IMG/VR virus record: IMGVR_UViG_3300020159_002453
Location: 1-64,000 of that record
DNA: 64,000 nt
DNA from: a virus
Reading direction: 5' to 3' (one strand)
Below, piece by piece: positions 26,319 to 34,937 of the stretch (position 1 is the stretch's first letter; each line of letters opens with the position of its first letter). Made by a program: the position numbers and the translations under genes. Under the pieces are notes generated by a model. That model worked only from the letters and a program-made list of their open reading frames with translations, had not been told where the DNA came from and did no database searches.

Positions 26319-27206
26319 ATGTCTACGAACACGGTTGCACCTTCAGCATTTCTATCTACCAATCTTAATAGTAGAATTAACAGCTATGATATGCTGGCCG
26401 AGCGCATATTCTTTCAGCTTGGTGCACCTGTAATTAACCTTGAAATAGCATGCGTTGCAACGTATGACATGATTGCATATGCTATTGAAATGTATACTAA
26501 ATTTACTCCGGGCACGGAAGAGTTGTTAGTGTTCGATAGTAAATTATATACCCCGGGTAAAGGTATCAAAGTTGATACTATGATTAACAATACCTTGAAC
26601 CCGGAATTATCTGCAATGGATTCAACATTCCAATCTGGTTGGGATGTAGATTTAGAGTCCTACAGAAAAGTTATCGATGTCACATCCTTTACTGTGGGTA
26701 CTAATAGCGGGGTTAATACTTTGTTTACTATTGAGCAATCATTAGCACAACAAATGCACTTTGCATACTCTTTAGGTAGTAAAGCGTTTGACGTAATAAC
26801 TTGGCACGTATTAAAAGATTGGCTTAAGACTCGTGAAAAGCTATTTGCAATGCAGCCATACTTCCGTTTTGATGGTCGTACCCAAGTATTACGTATCACT
26901 CCTGATCCAGGTATATCTAATGTACAAGGTAGTTCAAAGTACTGGGCAGTATTAAACTGCCGTTTAGAAAGACCAATTAAGGATCTAGTTAAAGAGCGCT
27001 GGGTAATGGAATATGCTAAAGCTCTAGTAAAGATCAATATTGCCAATACTCGTGGTAAATTCGGTTCTACTCAATTATTTGGTAGTGGCACTTTACAATA
27101 CCAAGAGTTAATGACTCAGGGTACCACTGAAAAGAAAGAGCTCGAGGATCAATTGATGAATAGTAGACAAGAAGATCAAGAACCCCCAATATTCTTTTTA
27201 GGCTGA
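26319..27206 (+). CDS. Putative virion structural protein (neck or connector candidate)
   Basis: The 295-residue protein is not clearly recognised. Its first 60 residues include a helix typical of virion connector proteins (NSYDMLAERIFFQLGAPV). The C-terminal part has CRLERPIKDLVKERWVMEYAKALVKI, then RGKFGSTQLFGSGTLQYQELMTQG and a final acidic helix. I recall similar sequences in uncharacterised phage structural proteins. It faces the portal gene and follows the glycosyltransferase trio with 12 bases between. A neck role is a guess from this pattern and from its place near the portal. Confidence 0.5.
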   Translation: MSTNTVAPSAFLSTNLNSRINSYDMLAERIFFQLGAPVINLEIACVATYDMIAYAIEMYTKFTPGTEELLVFDSKLYTPGKGIKVDTMINNTLNPELSAMDSTFQSGWDVDLESYRKVIDVTSFTVGTNSGVNTLFTIEQSLAQQMHFAYSLGSKAFDVITWHVLKDWLKTREKLFAMQPYFRFDGRTQVLRITPDPGISNVQGSSKYWAVLNCRLERPIKDLVKERWVMEYAKALVKINIANTRGKFGSTQLFGSGTLQYQELMTQGTTEKKELEDQLMNSRQEDQEPPIFFLG

Positions 27207-27240
27207 GTTTGTTGTTATCCAACAAGTTTTATACTATATC

Positions 27241-29061
27241 TTAACCTGTTGGTAAAGCACTAGCTGCACTACCGGCTTGTTGCGGTCCTGCTGCTGGAGC
27301 TTCTCCGCCTGCTGCAGGTGCTTCACCTTCTCCGCCTGCTGGTGCTTCACCTTCTGCACCAGCCGCTGGAGCCGCTCCGCCACCGCCACCAGGTGCTGCA
27401 CCAAATGCCGGGGGTGTTCCGCCACCACCACCTGCTGCTCCGCCACCTGCGCCGCCACCAGATGTAATAGCTTGGCGCCAATTTGGACCAGAATTTGTAA
27501 TTTGACCAAGCTCGAAAGTAAATGCTGCGTCTTTCTTCTGCCACTCTCTATTAGCTTTAACTTCTTCATCAGTCCAGCCCATATAACGTTTAAGAGCATA
27601 AGACTTAGAAACTGCTTCAGAAGCAGTTAAATCACTAAAGGATTTAAACTTAAGCTCTTGTATTTGAGCTTCCCGGGCTACGTGGAAGTATACTGGCGGG
27701 TTAAAAGATACATCTAAATCGTGCTCTTTAAGTTTATACTGTTCCCATAAACCCTTTAGTTTAAGGTGAGTAATATAAGTGTCTTTTAAAGAGGAAGCAA
27801 ATTGACGTTGGAATCTAATAATAAGACGAGCAAATTTAAGCTCTTCTCTTAAAATTTCGGTACCATCAGCAAATTTAGCTTCAGGGTCAAGTCTACTTGT
27901 AGGCACTCTTAGGGCCTTATAAAGTTTCTTAACAAAGTAATTAAGGTCATCAAGAGTACCTAGATTTGCACCACCCGGTAAGCTAGTTACATCAGTACCT
28001 TCCCCGCCTGGTCTCTTTGCAAACCAGTAACTATCAAGCATACTTTGTGGGTCGTAAACGTTAACTGTTTTACCTTGATCGGAATCGTAAGTTCTACGAG
28101 ACCAATACGATTGCATTAAACGTTTAATATACGCTTCTGCTTTAGGGGCAGGTAAGTTACCTACATCGACTTTAAATACAAGACGTTCTGGCGCTCTTAC
28201 TAAACGGTACACTACAATACTATCTTCAATTAATGAGAGCTGTTTATACGCTCTACGGGCTACTTCAAGATAAGGTAAACGAAGAGTCTTGTGTTCGTTC
28301 CATACATGGGAGTGGAAATAAGAAACTTGGTGACGATCTAAAGGTATAAGCTCTTGTTTAGCAGCTACTCTATTGTTAGCAGATTGATCGATAATAGGCT
28401 TACGTAACATAAACCCCTTGATAAGCATGTTTTGAATGTTATCGTAAATAGGATTAATAAGTTCAGAAGGAATTTGTACTACACCAATAATACCAGCTTC
28501 TTTTTTCTTTTCGTTAACAACGTTTTCAAAGAAAATTTCAGCATCAATTAACAAAGCTCTAAAGTATTCAAAGCCTTTGTTTTCAATATTAAACAAGTCT
28601 ACTAAATGATTAAAGTTTTTTTGAAGCTCTTTTACGATTACTTCATCTTTACTGCCAGCAACATTTAAAGTAACGTATTTACCTTTGTCATCTTTAACTA
28701 ACATCTCATCACAGATTTCATCTAGGGCATGACTAATTTCTGCATACGAAGCCATGATTCTATAATCTGCTAAACGCTTCGGTTTGTCTGTATCAATTAA
28801 AGCGTAAAGGTAATCATGGTAGCCTTTATTAATAACGATACCATCTAAAGTGGGTGAGGTTATAGGGTCACTATGAGAGGTTGAAACAGCTTGTTTATAA
28901 ACTCTTTCCTTAGCAGACGAGCTTACACTATAAAAGGTCTCAAACTTTGGATTTAATTCCTTTACGTTATCAATAACCTGCGCATTACCAGAGTATGGCA
29001 AGCGATTTACAAAATTATTAAATGCTTTTGTAAAAAAATTAGGTTGTAAGTTATCGGCCAT
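27241..29061 (-). CDS. gp20: Portal protein, gp20-like, with Gly/Ala/Pro-rich tail
   Basis: This 606-residue protein is the dodecameric portal vertex through which DNA enters and leaves the head. gp20-type motifs are clear: ALDEICDEMLV (about 110), VVQIPSELI, RHQVSYFHSHVWNE, YRLVRAPERLVFKVDVGNLP, then TDVTSLPGGANLG and REELKFARLI. T4 gp20 is 524 residues. The extra length is a C-terminal tail of about 75 residues made almost only of Gly, Ala, Pro and Glu. It is transcribed leftward behind gp15 and the lectin-like gene. Confidence 0.93.
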   Translation of the reverse strand: MADNLQPNFFTKAFNNFVNRLPYSGNAQVIDNVKELNPKFETFYSVSSSAKERVYKQAVSTSHSDPITSPTLDGIVINKGYHDYLYALIDTDKPKRLADYRIMASYAEISHALDEICDEMLVKDDKGKYVTLNVAGSKDEVIVKELQKNFNHLVDLFNIENKGFEYFRALLIDAEIFFENVVNEKKKEAGIIGVVQIPSELINPIYDNIQNMLIKGFMLRKPIIDQSANNRVAAKQELIPLDRHQVSYFHSHVWNEHKTLRLPYLEVARRAYKQLSLIEDSIVVYRLVRAPERLVFKVDVGNLPAPKAEAYIKRLMQSYWSRRTYDSDQGKTVNVYDPQSMLDSYWFAKRPGGEGTDVTSLPGGANLGTLDDLNYFVKKLYKALRVPTSRLDPEAKFADGTEILREELKFARLIIRFQRQFASSLKDTYITHLKLKGLWEQYKLKEHDLDVSFNPPVYFHVAREAQIQELKFKSFSDLTASEAVSKSYALKRYMGWTDEEVKANREWQKKDAAFTFELGQITNSGPNWRQAITSGGGAGGGAAGGGGGTPPAFGAAPGGGGGAAPAAGAEGEAPAGGEGEAPAAGGEAPAAGPQQAGSAASALPTG

Positions 29062-29099
29062 TTGTTATATTTACGCTGTTAAGTGATATTACTACTATC

Positions 29100-29798
29100 T
29101 TAAATATTAAACCATTTATTAACTAAGTAGGTTGCATTAGTAGCTACTTCTAATTGGGTTAATGCTCTATTATATACTAAAACCTCGTATACATCTCCTC
29201 TAAAGAAACCGTTAGCAGATTCTAAACCACCTATACCAAAGTATCCTTGTACTTTACTACCTAAAAAAGTACCAGTAGCAGAAGCATTTGTATAAAATGT
29301 TCCGGATGAATTACTATTAGTAGTTACAGTAACTACAGTGGGTATATTTAAAGCCATTGCACTAGTAGATTTGACTGTAGTAGTATCATTATATGTACCC
29401 CAGCCATTAAAATTACCGTCAAACTTATTATCAGTAATCGCTAATATATTTATACCCGCTTTAGCGTGATTATAATACATACTATACAGTCCCATCCAAC
29501 TGTTAGTCCAGCTTGTCCCTGTACGAGTGGCCGCAATCATAACAGACATACTATTAAACTGTAAAAAATCATCCGCATTTTTTTGATGTAAAAAACCATT
29601 AGAGAACCGCATAAGCGGTAAATTGTTTGGACCACCGCTAAGATAAAATGATAACCCGTAACCATCTCCACCCCAGCCTTTAGAATCAATACTATCAGGT
29701 ATATTCGTTACAGTTAAATCTTGACCATTTGTGTAGCCTTGAGATAGTAATACAAGAGAGTCTAAATGATTTACTAATCCGTCTGTTACAAGTGGCAT
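29100..29798 (-). CDS. LamG/concanavalin-like lectin-fold virion protein
   Basis: This 232-residue protein has a jelly-roll lectin pattern: VTDGLVNHLDSLV at the start, a beta-rich Gly/Asn/Thr middle, GYFGIGGLESANGFFRGDVYEV and the typical LamG end VLVYNRALTQLEVATNATYL. Such domains bind sugars or act as small tail-surface adhesins. It lies between gp15 and the portal gene in one leftward run, so it is probably a virion decoration or short fibre. No signal peptide or membrane segment is seen. Confidence 0.7.
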   Translation of the reverse strand: MPLVTDGLVNHLDSLVLLSQGYTNGQDLTVTNIPDSIDSKGWGGDGYGLSFYLSGGPNNLPLMRFSNGFLHQKNADDFLQFNSMSVMIAATRTGTSWTNSWMGLYSMYYNHAKAGINILAITDNKFDGNFNGWGTYNDTTTVKSTSAMALNIPTVVTVTTNSNSSGTFYTNASATGTFLGSKVQGYFGIGGLESANGFFRGDVYEVLVYNRALTQLEVATNATYLVNKWFNI

Positions 29799-29802
29799 AA
29801 GA

Positions 29803-30876
29803 TTATATCACCTCACTTGTTATTGGCTGCGGGGTAAAACCATAACCAGCTTCATTGTATATAATAATATACATCTCCCCTGGAATTTGTACGGTAGGGT
29901 ATATTACAGTGACCTTATTATCAGAACTAATGCTATAATCTAATACCGGGGTTACATTGTATAAAGTAGGGTAATGAGCAGATAAGCTATTGGATAATGC
30001 AAAGGTAGATACTGTAACTGTATTTGTAAACATACCTGGACTACCGCTTACGTAAACAGCGTTAGTATAATTTAGCATTTCTCCAAACACGTCTGCAGTA
30101 CCTGTTAACCCTATTGTAGTGAGTTCCCGAGAGGTAAATACTGGCTGCGGACGAGCCGAAATAGTAAATGATTCAGTTAATTCAGGGTTAGTTAAGTAGT
30201 CGATGTTTTGAAGAGTGGGCGTGCCAGATACAGGGTTAAAGTTAGTATCAATTTTAAATATTCTACCGACTGGGTTAGCGTCGTATTTAAAGATCCATCC
30301 CTTTATAGTGAAGGTTGTGTCACATAGTACCCGAGCAGTCTGATTGGATTGCTGCTCTATAGGATAAGTCATAGCTAAGTTACCGCTCCATAATACCTCA
30401 GAACGAATCTCTACCCCGGGCATTCCTTCTCTAGTCCACGAAATAATAAAATACGGGTCACTGTACGGAACAAAGTTACTTAAAATCTGATCCATATCAG
30501 ATTGAAACTTAGTTAATATAGAAACAGAAACTTCTATATTGATTGGTACTGGCTGTAAATTATGTTCTGAAGAAGAACTGTTATATGCAGCATTACTACC
30601 ACTGTTCCAGTATTGACCGTACAGCTTATTAAAAACTCGAGATTGATCTCTACTAATAGAAGTAATCCAGAACGCTACCGCTGGTAAAGTAATATGTTGT
30701 GCTTTATTAACTAAGTCATGTAACACTCTTTGTTTAGGTGAGTACACATAACGCACACCAAACGTTGCTCCAGCTGTTCTTTCGTTAGTGTACCGTTTTA
30801 CGATAGCACCATCAAAGGCTTGGAGAAATTGTGTTAATAAATCCTTAACTTCCCAATGGTATGTGTATTTCTGCAC
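29803..30876 (-). CDS. gp15: Tail sheath stabiliser/terminator, gp15-like
   Basis: This 357-residue protein matches the gp15 pattern: VYSPKQRVLHDLV, LPAVAFWITSISRD, then INIEVSVSILTKFQSDMDQI with VPYSDPYFIISW, and TFTIKGWIFKYDANPVGRIFKI. T4 gp15 (272 aa) forms the hexameric ring that caps the sheath and tube and joins the tail to the neck. The last 130 residues here are an added beta-rich segment. It follows the helicase gene by eight bases and precedes the lectin-like and portal genes. Confidence 0.78.
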   Translation of the reverse strand: MQKYTYHWEVKDLLTQFLQAFDGAIVKRYTNERTAGATFGVRYVYSPKQRVLHDLVNKAQHITLPAVAFWITSISRDQSRVFNKLYGQYWNSGSNAAYNSSSSEHNLQPVPINIEVSVSILTKFQSDMDQILSNFVPYSDPYFIISWTREGMPGVEIRSEVLWSGNLAMTYPIEQQSNQTARVLCDTTFTIKGWIFKYDANPVGRIFKIDTNFNPVSGTPTLQNIDYLTNPELTESFTISARPQPVFTSRELTTIGLTGTADVFGEMLNYTNAVYVSGSPGMFTNTVTVSTFALSNSLSAHYPTLYNVTPVLDYSISSDNKVTVIYPTVQIPGEMYIIIYNEAGYGFTPQPITSEVI

Positions 30877-30884
30877 CCATATAC

Positions 30885-32492
30885 TTACACGATACGGTCT
30901 AAAAAGTGTTTAGGTAAGATCCTTCTATTATCTACAATAGTCTTAAGAGATAAACCATCTAGAAGATACGTTACACTTTCATCTTCAGCACTACGGGTAC
31001 ATCTACCGCAAGCTTGGATGAGAGCAATAAACATGCGCATTTTGTACCAACTTGGATCCTCATCAAAGAGCTTCTTTACTCTCTTACTTGCTAAAGACGG
31101 ATATGGTAACTTAATAACTATCTGCCACTTGCCAAGATCTCCTTTAAGATCGAGACCCATGGTAAGTGAGGGGCTAACTAATACCGTGTCGTCTTTACGG
31201 ATACTGTGCTCGGTAATAATATTCTCGTTGGTAGTGCCTTCCTCTCTGAACAAATAGCGTTTACCGTTAAGCACCCGTTGGGAGGCTTGAGTAATAGCAA
31301 AAGAGTGGGTATGAATAATACCTTTCTCACTTTGATGGGTATCAGCTAAAGTTTTTGCAATCTTAAGTACCTCGGGTAGATTCTTATCCATTGTTTTATA
31401 GTTAAGCGGAAACTTACTATGACAATAAATCGGGCTCTTCTTAGAGTCAAACGTGGATTCAATCTCTACATATTCAAAGTTCTCAATACCGAGAGTCTTA
31501 GCAAATATATTACGATCAACAATGGTTGCACTCATTAGCACAACCGTATCAGCAAAGTCAAACAAACAGTTACTAAGACGGTCAATCTTTAAAGGGGTGA
31601 ATGTCGCCTTGTCCCCGTCTTTCTCTATGATATACTGAGTTTTATCCCAGTTATCAATAGTGTAGTTAATAGACTCGTAAAGGTCTTTACGGTACTGCTG
31701 CTTAATAAGCTCCATCTTGTTATTCTCGTAACGACTACGACCTGAATACGTATCAATCGCATCCTTTACGCTTGTGGATAGATCGGTAAGCCAACCTAAA
31801 GCTTTAGCTGGTAGCTCGGTCATAAGCTTAGGGGATACAATGTTATTAACAGCTAGTTTACGGTAATCAATTACCGTGGAGAAATTCTTTACAATCTCGT
31901 CTTCAAGTTCAGAACATTCATCTGCAACAATAAATTGACGTCGTTTAAGGTGGTCAGGTAAATTAAAAAACGAAGCGTAATTAAGTACAGTGAAGCGCTC
32001 GGTTAATGCGCTATTACGATCTTCATAATAAGGGCAACGGTGCTCGTCCCAGCACTTCTTTTTCTGTCCGTGTGCAATTACACAAGGTGCATGATCAACC
32101 GTAAAGCTGTCATCTATATCACACTGATAATTTGACTTACCTTTAAATACAGACGATTCATTAAAAAGCTGTTTATACTGATTTTGCAATGCCTTGGTAG
32201 TAGTGAGTGCAAACAAACCATGGGGTTTAAACTTCGCCATTGCTCCTTCATAATCTTCATCGTAAGCATGGTAATTAAAAACAAGATTGCGATACTCAGT
32301 CTCGCACTCATTCGTTACATTAGACAAAGTCTTGCTAATAAAAGACTTACCAGACCCGGTCGGTGCTTGCACAATAATATACTTAACTCCTTTATTGATA
32401 GCATTTTCAATATCTTGGAGGCCTTTAACCTGATGCGGACGAGGGGTATACCCTTCAGGGAAGTATTCGATCAGAGGCTTTTTAAGTACCAT
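30885..32492 (-). CDS. DinG/XPD-like superfamily 2 helicase with Fe-S cysteine set
   Basis: This 535-residue helicase has Walker A APTGSGKS (about 43-50), motif Ia LTTTKALQNQY, a four-cysteine insertion between about residues 120 and 155 (C...C...C...C, ending KCWDEHRCPYY), motif II VADECSELED, motif III-like LMSATI, SPSLTMGLDLKG and QACGRCTRSAEDE as motif VI. The four cysteines in that position are the sign of the XPD/DinG iron-sulphur domain. A 5'-3' DNA helicase acting on repair or recombination structures is likely. It is unlike T4 Dda. It heads a leftward block with gp15. Confidence 0.82.
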   Translation of the reverse strand: MVLKKPLIEYFPEGYTPRPHQVKGLQDIENAINKGVKYIIVQAPTGSGKSFISKTLSNVTNECETEYRNLVFNYHAYDEDYEGAMAKFKPHGLFALTTTKALQNQYKQLFNESSVFKGKSNYQCDIDDSFTVDHAPCVIAHGQKKKCWDEHRCPYYEDRNSALTERFTVLNYASFFNLPDHLKRRQFIVADECSELEDEIVKNFSTVIDYRKLAVNNIVSPKLMTELPAKALGWLTDLSTSVKDAIDTYSGRSRYENNKMELIKQQYRKDLYESINYTIDNWDKTQYIIEKDGDKATFTPLKIDRLSNCLFDFADTVVLMSATIVDRNIFAKTLGIENFEYVEIESTFDSKKSPIYCHSKFPLNYKTMDKNLPEVLKIAKTLADTHQSEKGIIHTHSFAITQASQRVLNGKRYLFREEGTTNENIITEHSIRKDDTVLVSPSLTMGLDLKGDLGKWQIVIKLPYPSLASKRVKKLFDEDPSWYKMRMFIALIQACGRCTRSAEDESVTYLLDGLSLKTIVDNRRILPKHFLDRIV

Positions 32493-32517
32493 TACATAAT
32501 GATAGCTTAAAACCTTA

Positions 32518-32853
32518 TTAGTTCAATGATGAAATCGTAAGAGTTGTATTATAAAACTTGCAATTTTTAACCTTAGTGACAGTTTTGAGATTAAATAGTA
32601 ACTCTTCATCGTGCTCGGCAAGTGTTTCAAAAGTGTAATCAAATACAAGCTTGCTGTTCTCAGCTCTAATTGCGTACGGGAAAGGTATTTCAAATGTCTC
32701 TCTCTTTCTTTCGGTGTGCACAATTAAAGAAATGTAACAACCGGATAACTTAAAGTTAATAAGCTTACCTCTTTTAAAAGGCTTATTTTTAAGAGTGAGT
32801 TGTACGTCTTTCTGGAAATACGCTTTAAGATTCTCGTCAAGTGGGAGTAACAT
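32518..32853 (-). CDS. Uncharacterised small protein (111 aa)
   Basis: I do not recognise this protein. It appears beta-rich with alternating charged and hydrophobic residues (VQLTLKNKPFKRGKLINFKL, YISLIVHTERK, FEIPFPYAIR, ending TLTISSLN). No Cys motif, signal or membrane segment is seen. It lies between the helicase gene and the 127-residue gene in one leftward run with 25-base and 1-base gaps. A small OB- or SH3-like binding protein would fit the strand pattern, but this is speculative. Confidence 0.6.
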   Translation of the reverse strand: MLLPLDENLKAYFQKDVQLTLKNKPFKRGKLINFKLSGCYISLIVHTERKRETFEIPFPYAIRAENSKLVFDYTFETLAEHDEELLFNLKTVTKVKNCKFYNTTLTISSLN

Positions 32854-32854
32854 T

Positions 32855-33238
32855 TTATTTATCCATAAACAACATTTTGTCGGTTGTGGACATCTTACTT
32901 AATACCTCACTGAAATATTTCCAGAACTCGTCAGGCGGTGTGGTGGGTACAACACTAATTACATCAGCTGTATTGGCGGGTACCAATCTATAGTCTTGCA
33001 TAAATATGTCCCATGTAAGGACTAATCCCTTTTGAGCCGGGTTAAAATCTAGACGGCCTGTAGCGGGTCTAAAGTTTAATGCTGTTCTACCTGCAGCACT
33101 ATTTAATAATAACAAATCGTTAGTTGCAAACATACGTCTAAATGCAGGTTCACCTGCAACAGGGCGACGCCGTAGAAACTTAATTTCTACGGCGTTCTTG
33201 GACATTAATGCTGCTAACGATGATTGGGATAATTTCAT
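32855..33238 (-). CDS. Uncharacterised protein (127 aa), possible SH3-like fold
   Basis: The N-terminal 100 residues have a strand pattern (AVEIKFLRRRP, FRRMFATNDLLLL, TALNFRPATGRL, LVLTWDIFMQDYRLVPANTADV) like the small SH3-barrel proteins of DUF2693 type, where a core strand is followed by a WD...Y/W-R turn. The C-terminal 30 residues are helical. Identity is not certain. It overlaps the GroES-like gene by four bases (ATGA) and is translated with it. Confidence 0.55.
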   Translation of the reverse strand: MKLSQSSLAALMSKNAVEIKFLRRRPVAGEPAFRRMFATNDLLLLNSAAGRTALNFRPATGRLDFNPAQKGLVLTWDIFMQDYRLVPANTADVISVVPTTPPDEFWKYFSEVLSKMSTTDKMLFMDK

Positions 33239-33699
33239 TGCTCTGGCTCTGCGACTCCGAAAATTCTATCTTCGTTTAAGAATACGATATTCTTAAGATT
33301 ATTTATGTTGTTAGCTTTAAGACCAAACGTACTTGGAAAAATAACGTGTTGACCAACTTTAACTTTAGAACGAGGGCCGGCGAGTAATACTTTCGCTACT
33401 CTCCATGCTTGTTGAGCGGTATGAATAGGCATCCAAATACCACCTCTCATAATTTCGGTACCATCTGCACTAACATCAACAAATTGACACATTAAAATGT
33501 CATCAAGCACTTGAGTTAACTTCCAACCAGTAAGATTTAAATCGCTCCCGGTATAATCCTCGAGACGTACCATGCCTTTAGTATTATCAGTATCAATTTG
33601 CTCATTAGCTTGGAGTGCTTGCTCCCGGTCTTTTGCACTAAAGTCCTTAGTTGCGTATTCAATTGCTGCTTGTGCTTTGGCTCTTGGTGAGTTTTTCAT
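33235..33699 (-). CDS. GroES-like co-chaperonin (gp31 analogue)
   Basis: Residues about 60-152 align with cpn10 over its whole length: LDDILMCQFVDV (first strand), MRGGIWMP (after the mobile loop), VAKVLLAGPRSKVKVGQHVIFP (the VGxG and KVGDxVLF elements), and IVFLNEDRIFGVAE (the ESDILAIVE end). The mobile-loop region, which would bind GroEL, is about DVSADGTEIM. About 55 N-terminal residues are extra. T4 gp31 replaces GroES for capsid folding, and this protein may do the same. It overlaps the gp62 gene by 41 bases. Confidence 0.72.
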   Translation of the reverse strand: MKNSPRAKAQAAIEYATKDFSAKDREQALQANEQIDTDNTKGMVRLEDYTGSDLNLTGWKLTQVLDDILMCQFVDVSADGTEIMRGGIWMPIHTAQQAWRVAKVLLAGPRSKVKVGQHVIFPSTFGLKANNINNLKNIVFLNEDRIFGVAEPEQ

Positions 33700-34072
33700 T
33701 TGGTAATTCTAGGTTAAATTGCTCTATGTAATCATTTACCTCTCTCATCGAGAGTTCAAGTGTGTTAGCTACCTTTCTAACTGTGTCCTTTTGGGTAGTA
33801 TTCTTATCCGTATCTTTCTTCTTCTTAATGTAGTTCAACCGTTTAAACTTGCATGCAGGTATAACTCCATGCAAGTAATTAAACCACATCTCGTTATCTG
33901 CTAACGAAGGCCATACCCTATTACTTGTTTGGTTTAAGAGTGTAGCAACTTCAGGAGAGTACATCGAACACCAGCGCTGTATCATGTACGGCTGGAAATC
34001 TTGACTTTCTTTTATATTAACAGTATCAGGTCCTTTAGTTTTGTAAAGGACCTTATTGAGGTAATCAAACAT
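33659..34072 (-). CDS. gp62: Clamp loader small subunit, gp62-like
   Basis: This 137-residue protein has the gp62 core: PYMIQRWCSMYSPEVATLLN, then DNEMWFNYLHGVIPACKFKRLNYIKKK, close to the AxFxINRxL...FNYLxxxVPxxKR pattern of T4-type gp62. T4 gp62 is 187 residues, so this one is short. It would sit with four gp44 subunits (gene at 10141) in the clamp loader. It is followed by the GroES-like gene and preceded, with an eight-base overlap, by a GIY-YIG endonuclease gene, which suggests that the endonuclease invaded at this junction. Confidence 0.7.
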   Translation of the reverse strand: MFDYLNKVLYKTKGPDTVNIKESQDFQPYMIQRWCSMYSPEVATLLNQTSNRVWPSLADNEMWFNYLHGVIPACKFKRLNYIKKKKDTDKNTTQKDTVRKVANTLELSMREVNDYIEQFNLELPNEKLTKSQSTSSN

Positions 34073-34898
34073 TATAATAATTAGCCCTGTAACCTCGGTG
34101 TTGTTTAATAATCCCGCTTTTTTGTAATTTTTTTACGATAGTTCGCACCATAGTTTCTGTTATATTGTATTGTTCTGTAAAATATTCAATTAGTTGTTTA
34201 ATATTAATACTGGGGTTGTCTTGAAGGTAATTTGTAAAATCATTTTGAAACGAAAAATTAAGCGATACATATCTTCTATCGTTAATACCAAACCAGACAT
34301 GCTTAATACTGTTTGACTTAATTAGCATTTTTATTCTACTTCTATTTACAGACGCTGAAACATTTCTATTTAAAATGTGTGGTATATCTACCGCCTTAAA
34401 CCATTTATTAGTACTTAAATATTCTATAATTTTCTTTTTATCTTCATCAAAAATAGTTCGATAAAAAATATTACGACTTTGCTGTATTTTTTGCTTAGTG
34501 GTAATAGAATGTTCTACTAGTCCTTTCACGCCTTTATTGTGTGGCACCTTACCTTTAAGTTTTATACTTATTTTACGAATGGTGTCAGGGTGTAATTTAC
34601 CGTTCTTACCCCCATCTCTTATATTACAAAATTCCCTATTTACAGTAGCGTTAAAGTAAGTAATCCATTCTATTTCAGCGTTATTAAGGTCGTTAATATT
34701 ATTACACTTTTTTAAAATTATACGTTTCCAGTAACCTCTATACTTTTTAGAATAAAATTTACGTAAAAAAATAGTACCTGAACCAATGTACCCGTCTTCA
34801 ATAGATCCTATGTGCTGTCCAATATACTTTTTGTATTTAATTGCCTCAGGGTGTTTGTTTTCCCATAGATATATGAAACCATAATATTCGTCTGCCAT
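34065..34898 (-). CDS. GIY-YIG homing endonuclease with NUMOD3-like segment
   Basis: This 277-residue free-standing endonuclease shows the GIY-YIG core (GFIYLWEN at about 7-14, then KYIGQHIG at about 24-31, Arg and the NAEIEWI Glu later). A NUMOD3-like DNA-binding motif GGKNGKLHPDTIRKIS follows at about 108-123. The C-terminal part (about 180-277) looks like winged-helix DNA binding (INIKQLIEYF, MVRTIVKKLQKSGIIKQ). It is AT-rich compared with its neighbours. Its start codon is enclosed in a perfect hairpin with a late-promoter-like loop. Confidence 0.85.
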   Translation of the reverse strand: MADEYYGFIYLWENKHPEAIKYKKYIGQHIGSIEDGYIGSGTIFLRKFYSKKYRGYWKRIILKKCNNINDLNNAEIEWITYFNATVNREFCNIRDGGKNGKLHPDTIRKISIKLKGKVPHNKGVKGLVEHSITTKQKIQQSRNIFYRTIFDEDKKKIIEYLSTNKWFKAVDIPHILNRNVSASVNRSRIKMLIKSNSIKHVWFGINDRRYVSLNFSFQNDFTNYLQDNPSINIKQLIEYFTEQYNITETMVRTIVKKLQKSGIIKQHRGYRANYYNV

Positions 34899-34923
34899 AT
34901 TAATATTTATAATATGGCAGACG
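34889..34923 (-). promoter_or_regulatory. 13-bp inverted repeat over the endonuclease start codon, with TATAAATA in its loop
   Basis: CGTCTGCCATATT and AATATGGCAGACG are perfect complements separated by nine bases. On the minus strand the 3' arm contains the ATG (34898-34896), while TATAAATA, the T4 late promoter core, spans the end of the 5' arm and the loop (34911-34904). Read-through RNA would fold and hide the start. A late transcript would lack the 5' arm. Confidence 0.6.
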
Positions 34924-34937
34924 GTATATTTATTAAT

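Noticed and set aside
27207-27240. Hairpin TTGTTG/CAACAA as terminator between convergent genes
   Set aside because: The stem is short and AT-rich with only a weak T-run, so it is not listed as a feature.
27277-27630. Cys-rich plus-strand frame and Arg/Trp-rich minus frame
   Set aside because: Both are shadows of the Gly/Ala-rich end of the portal gene.
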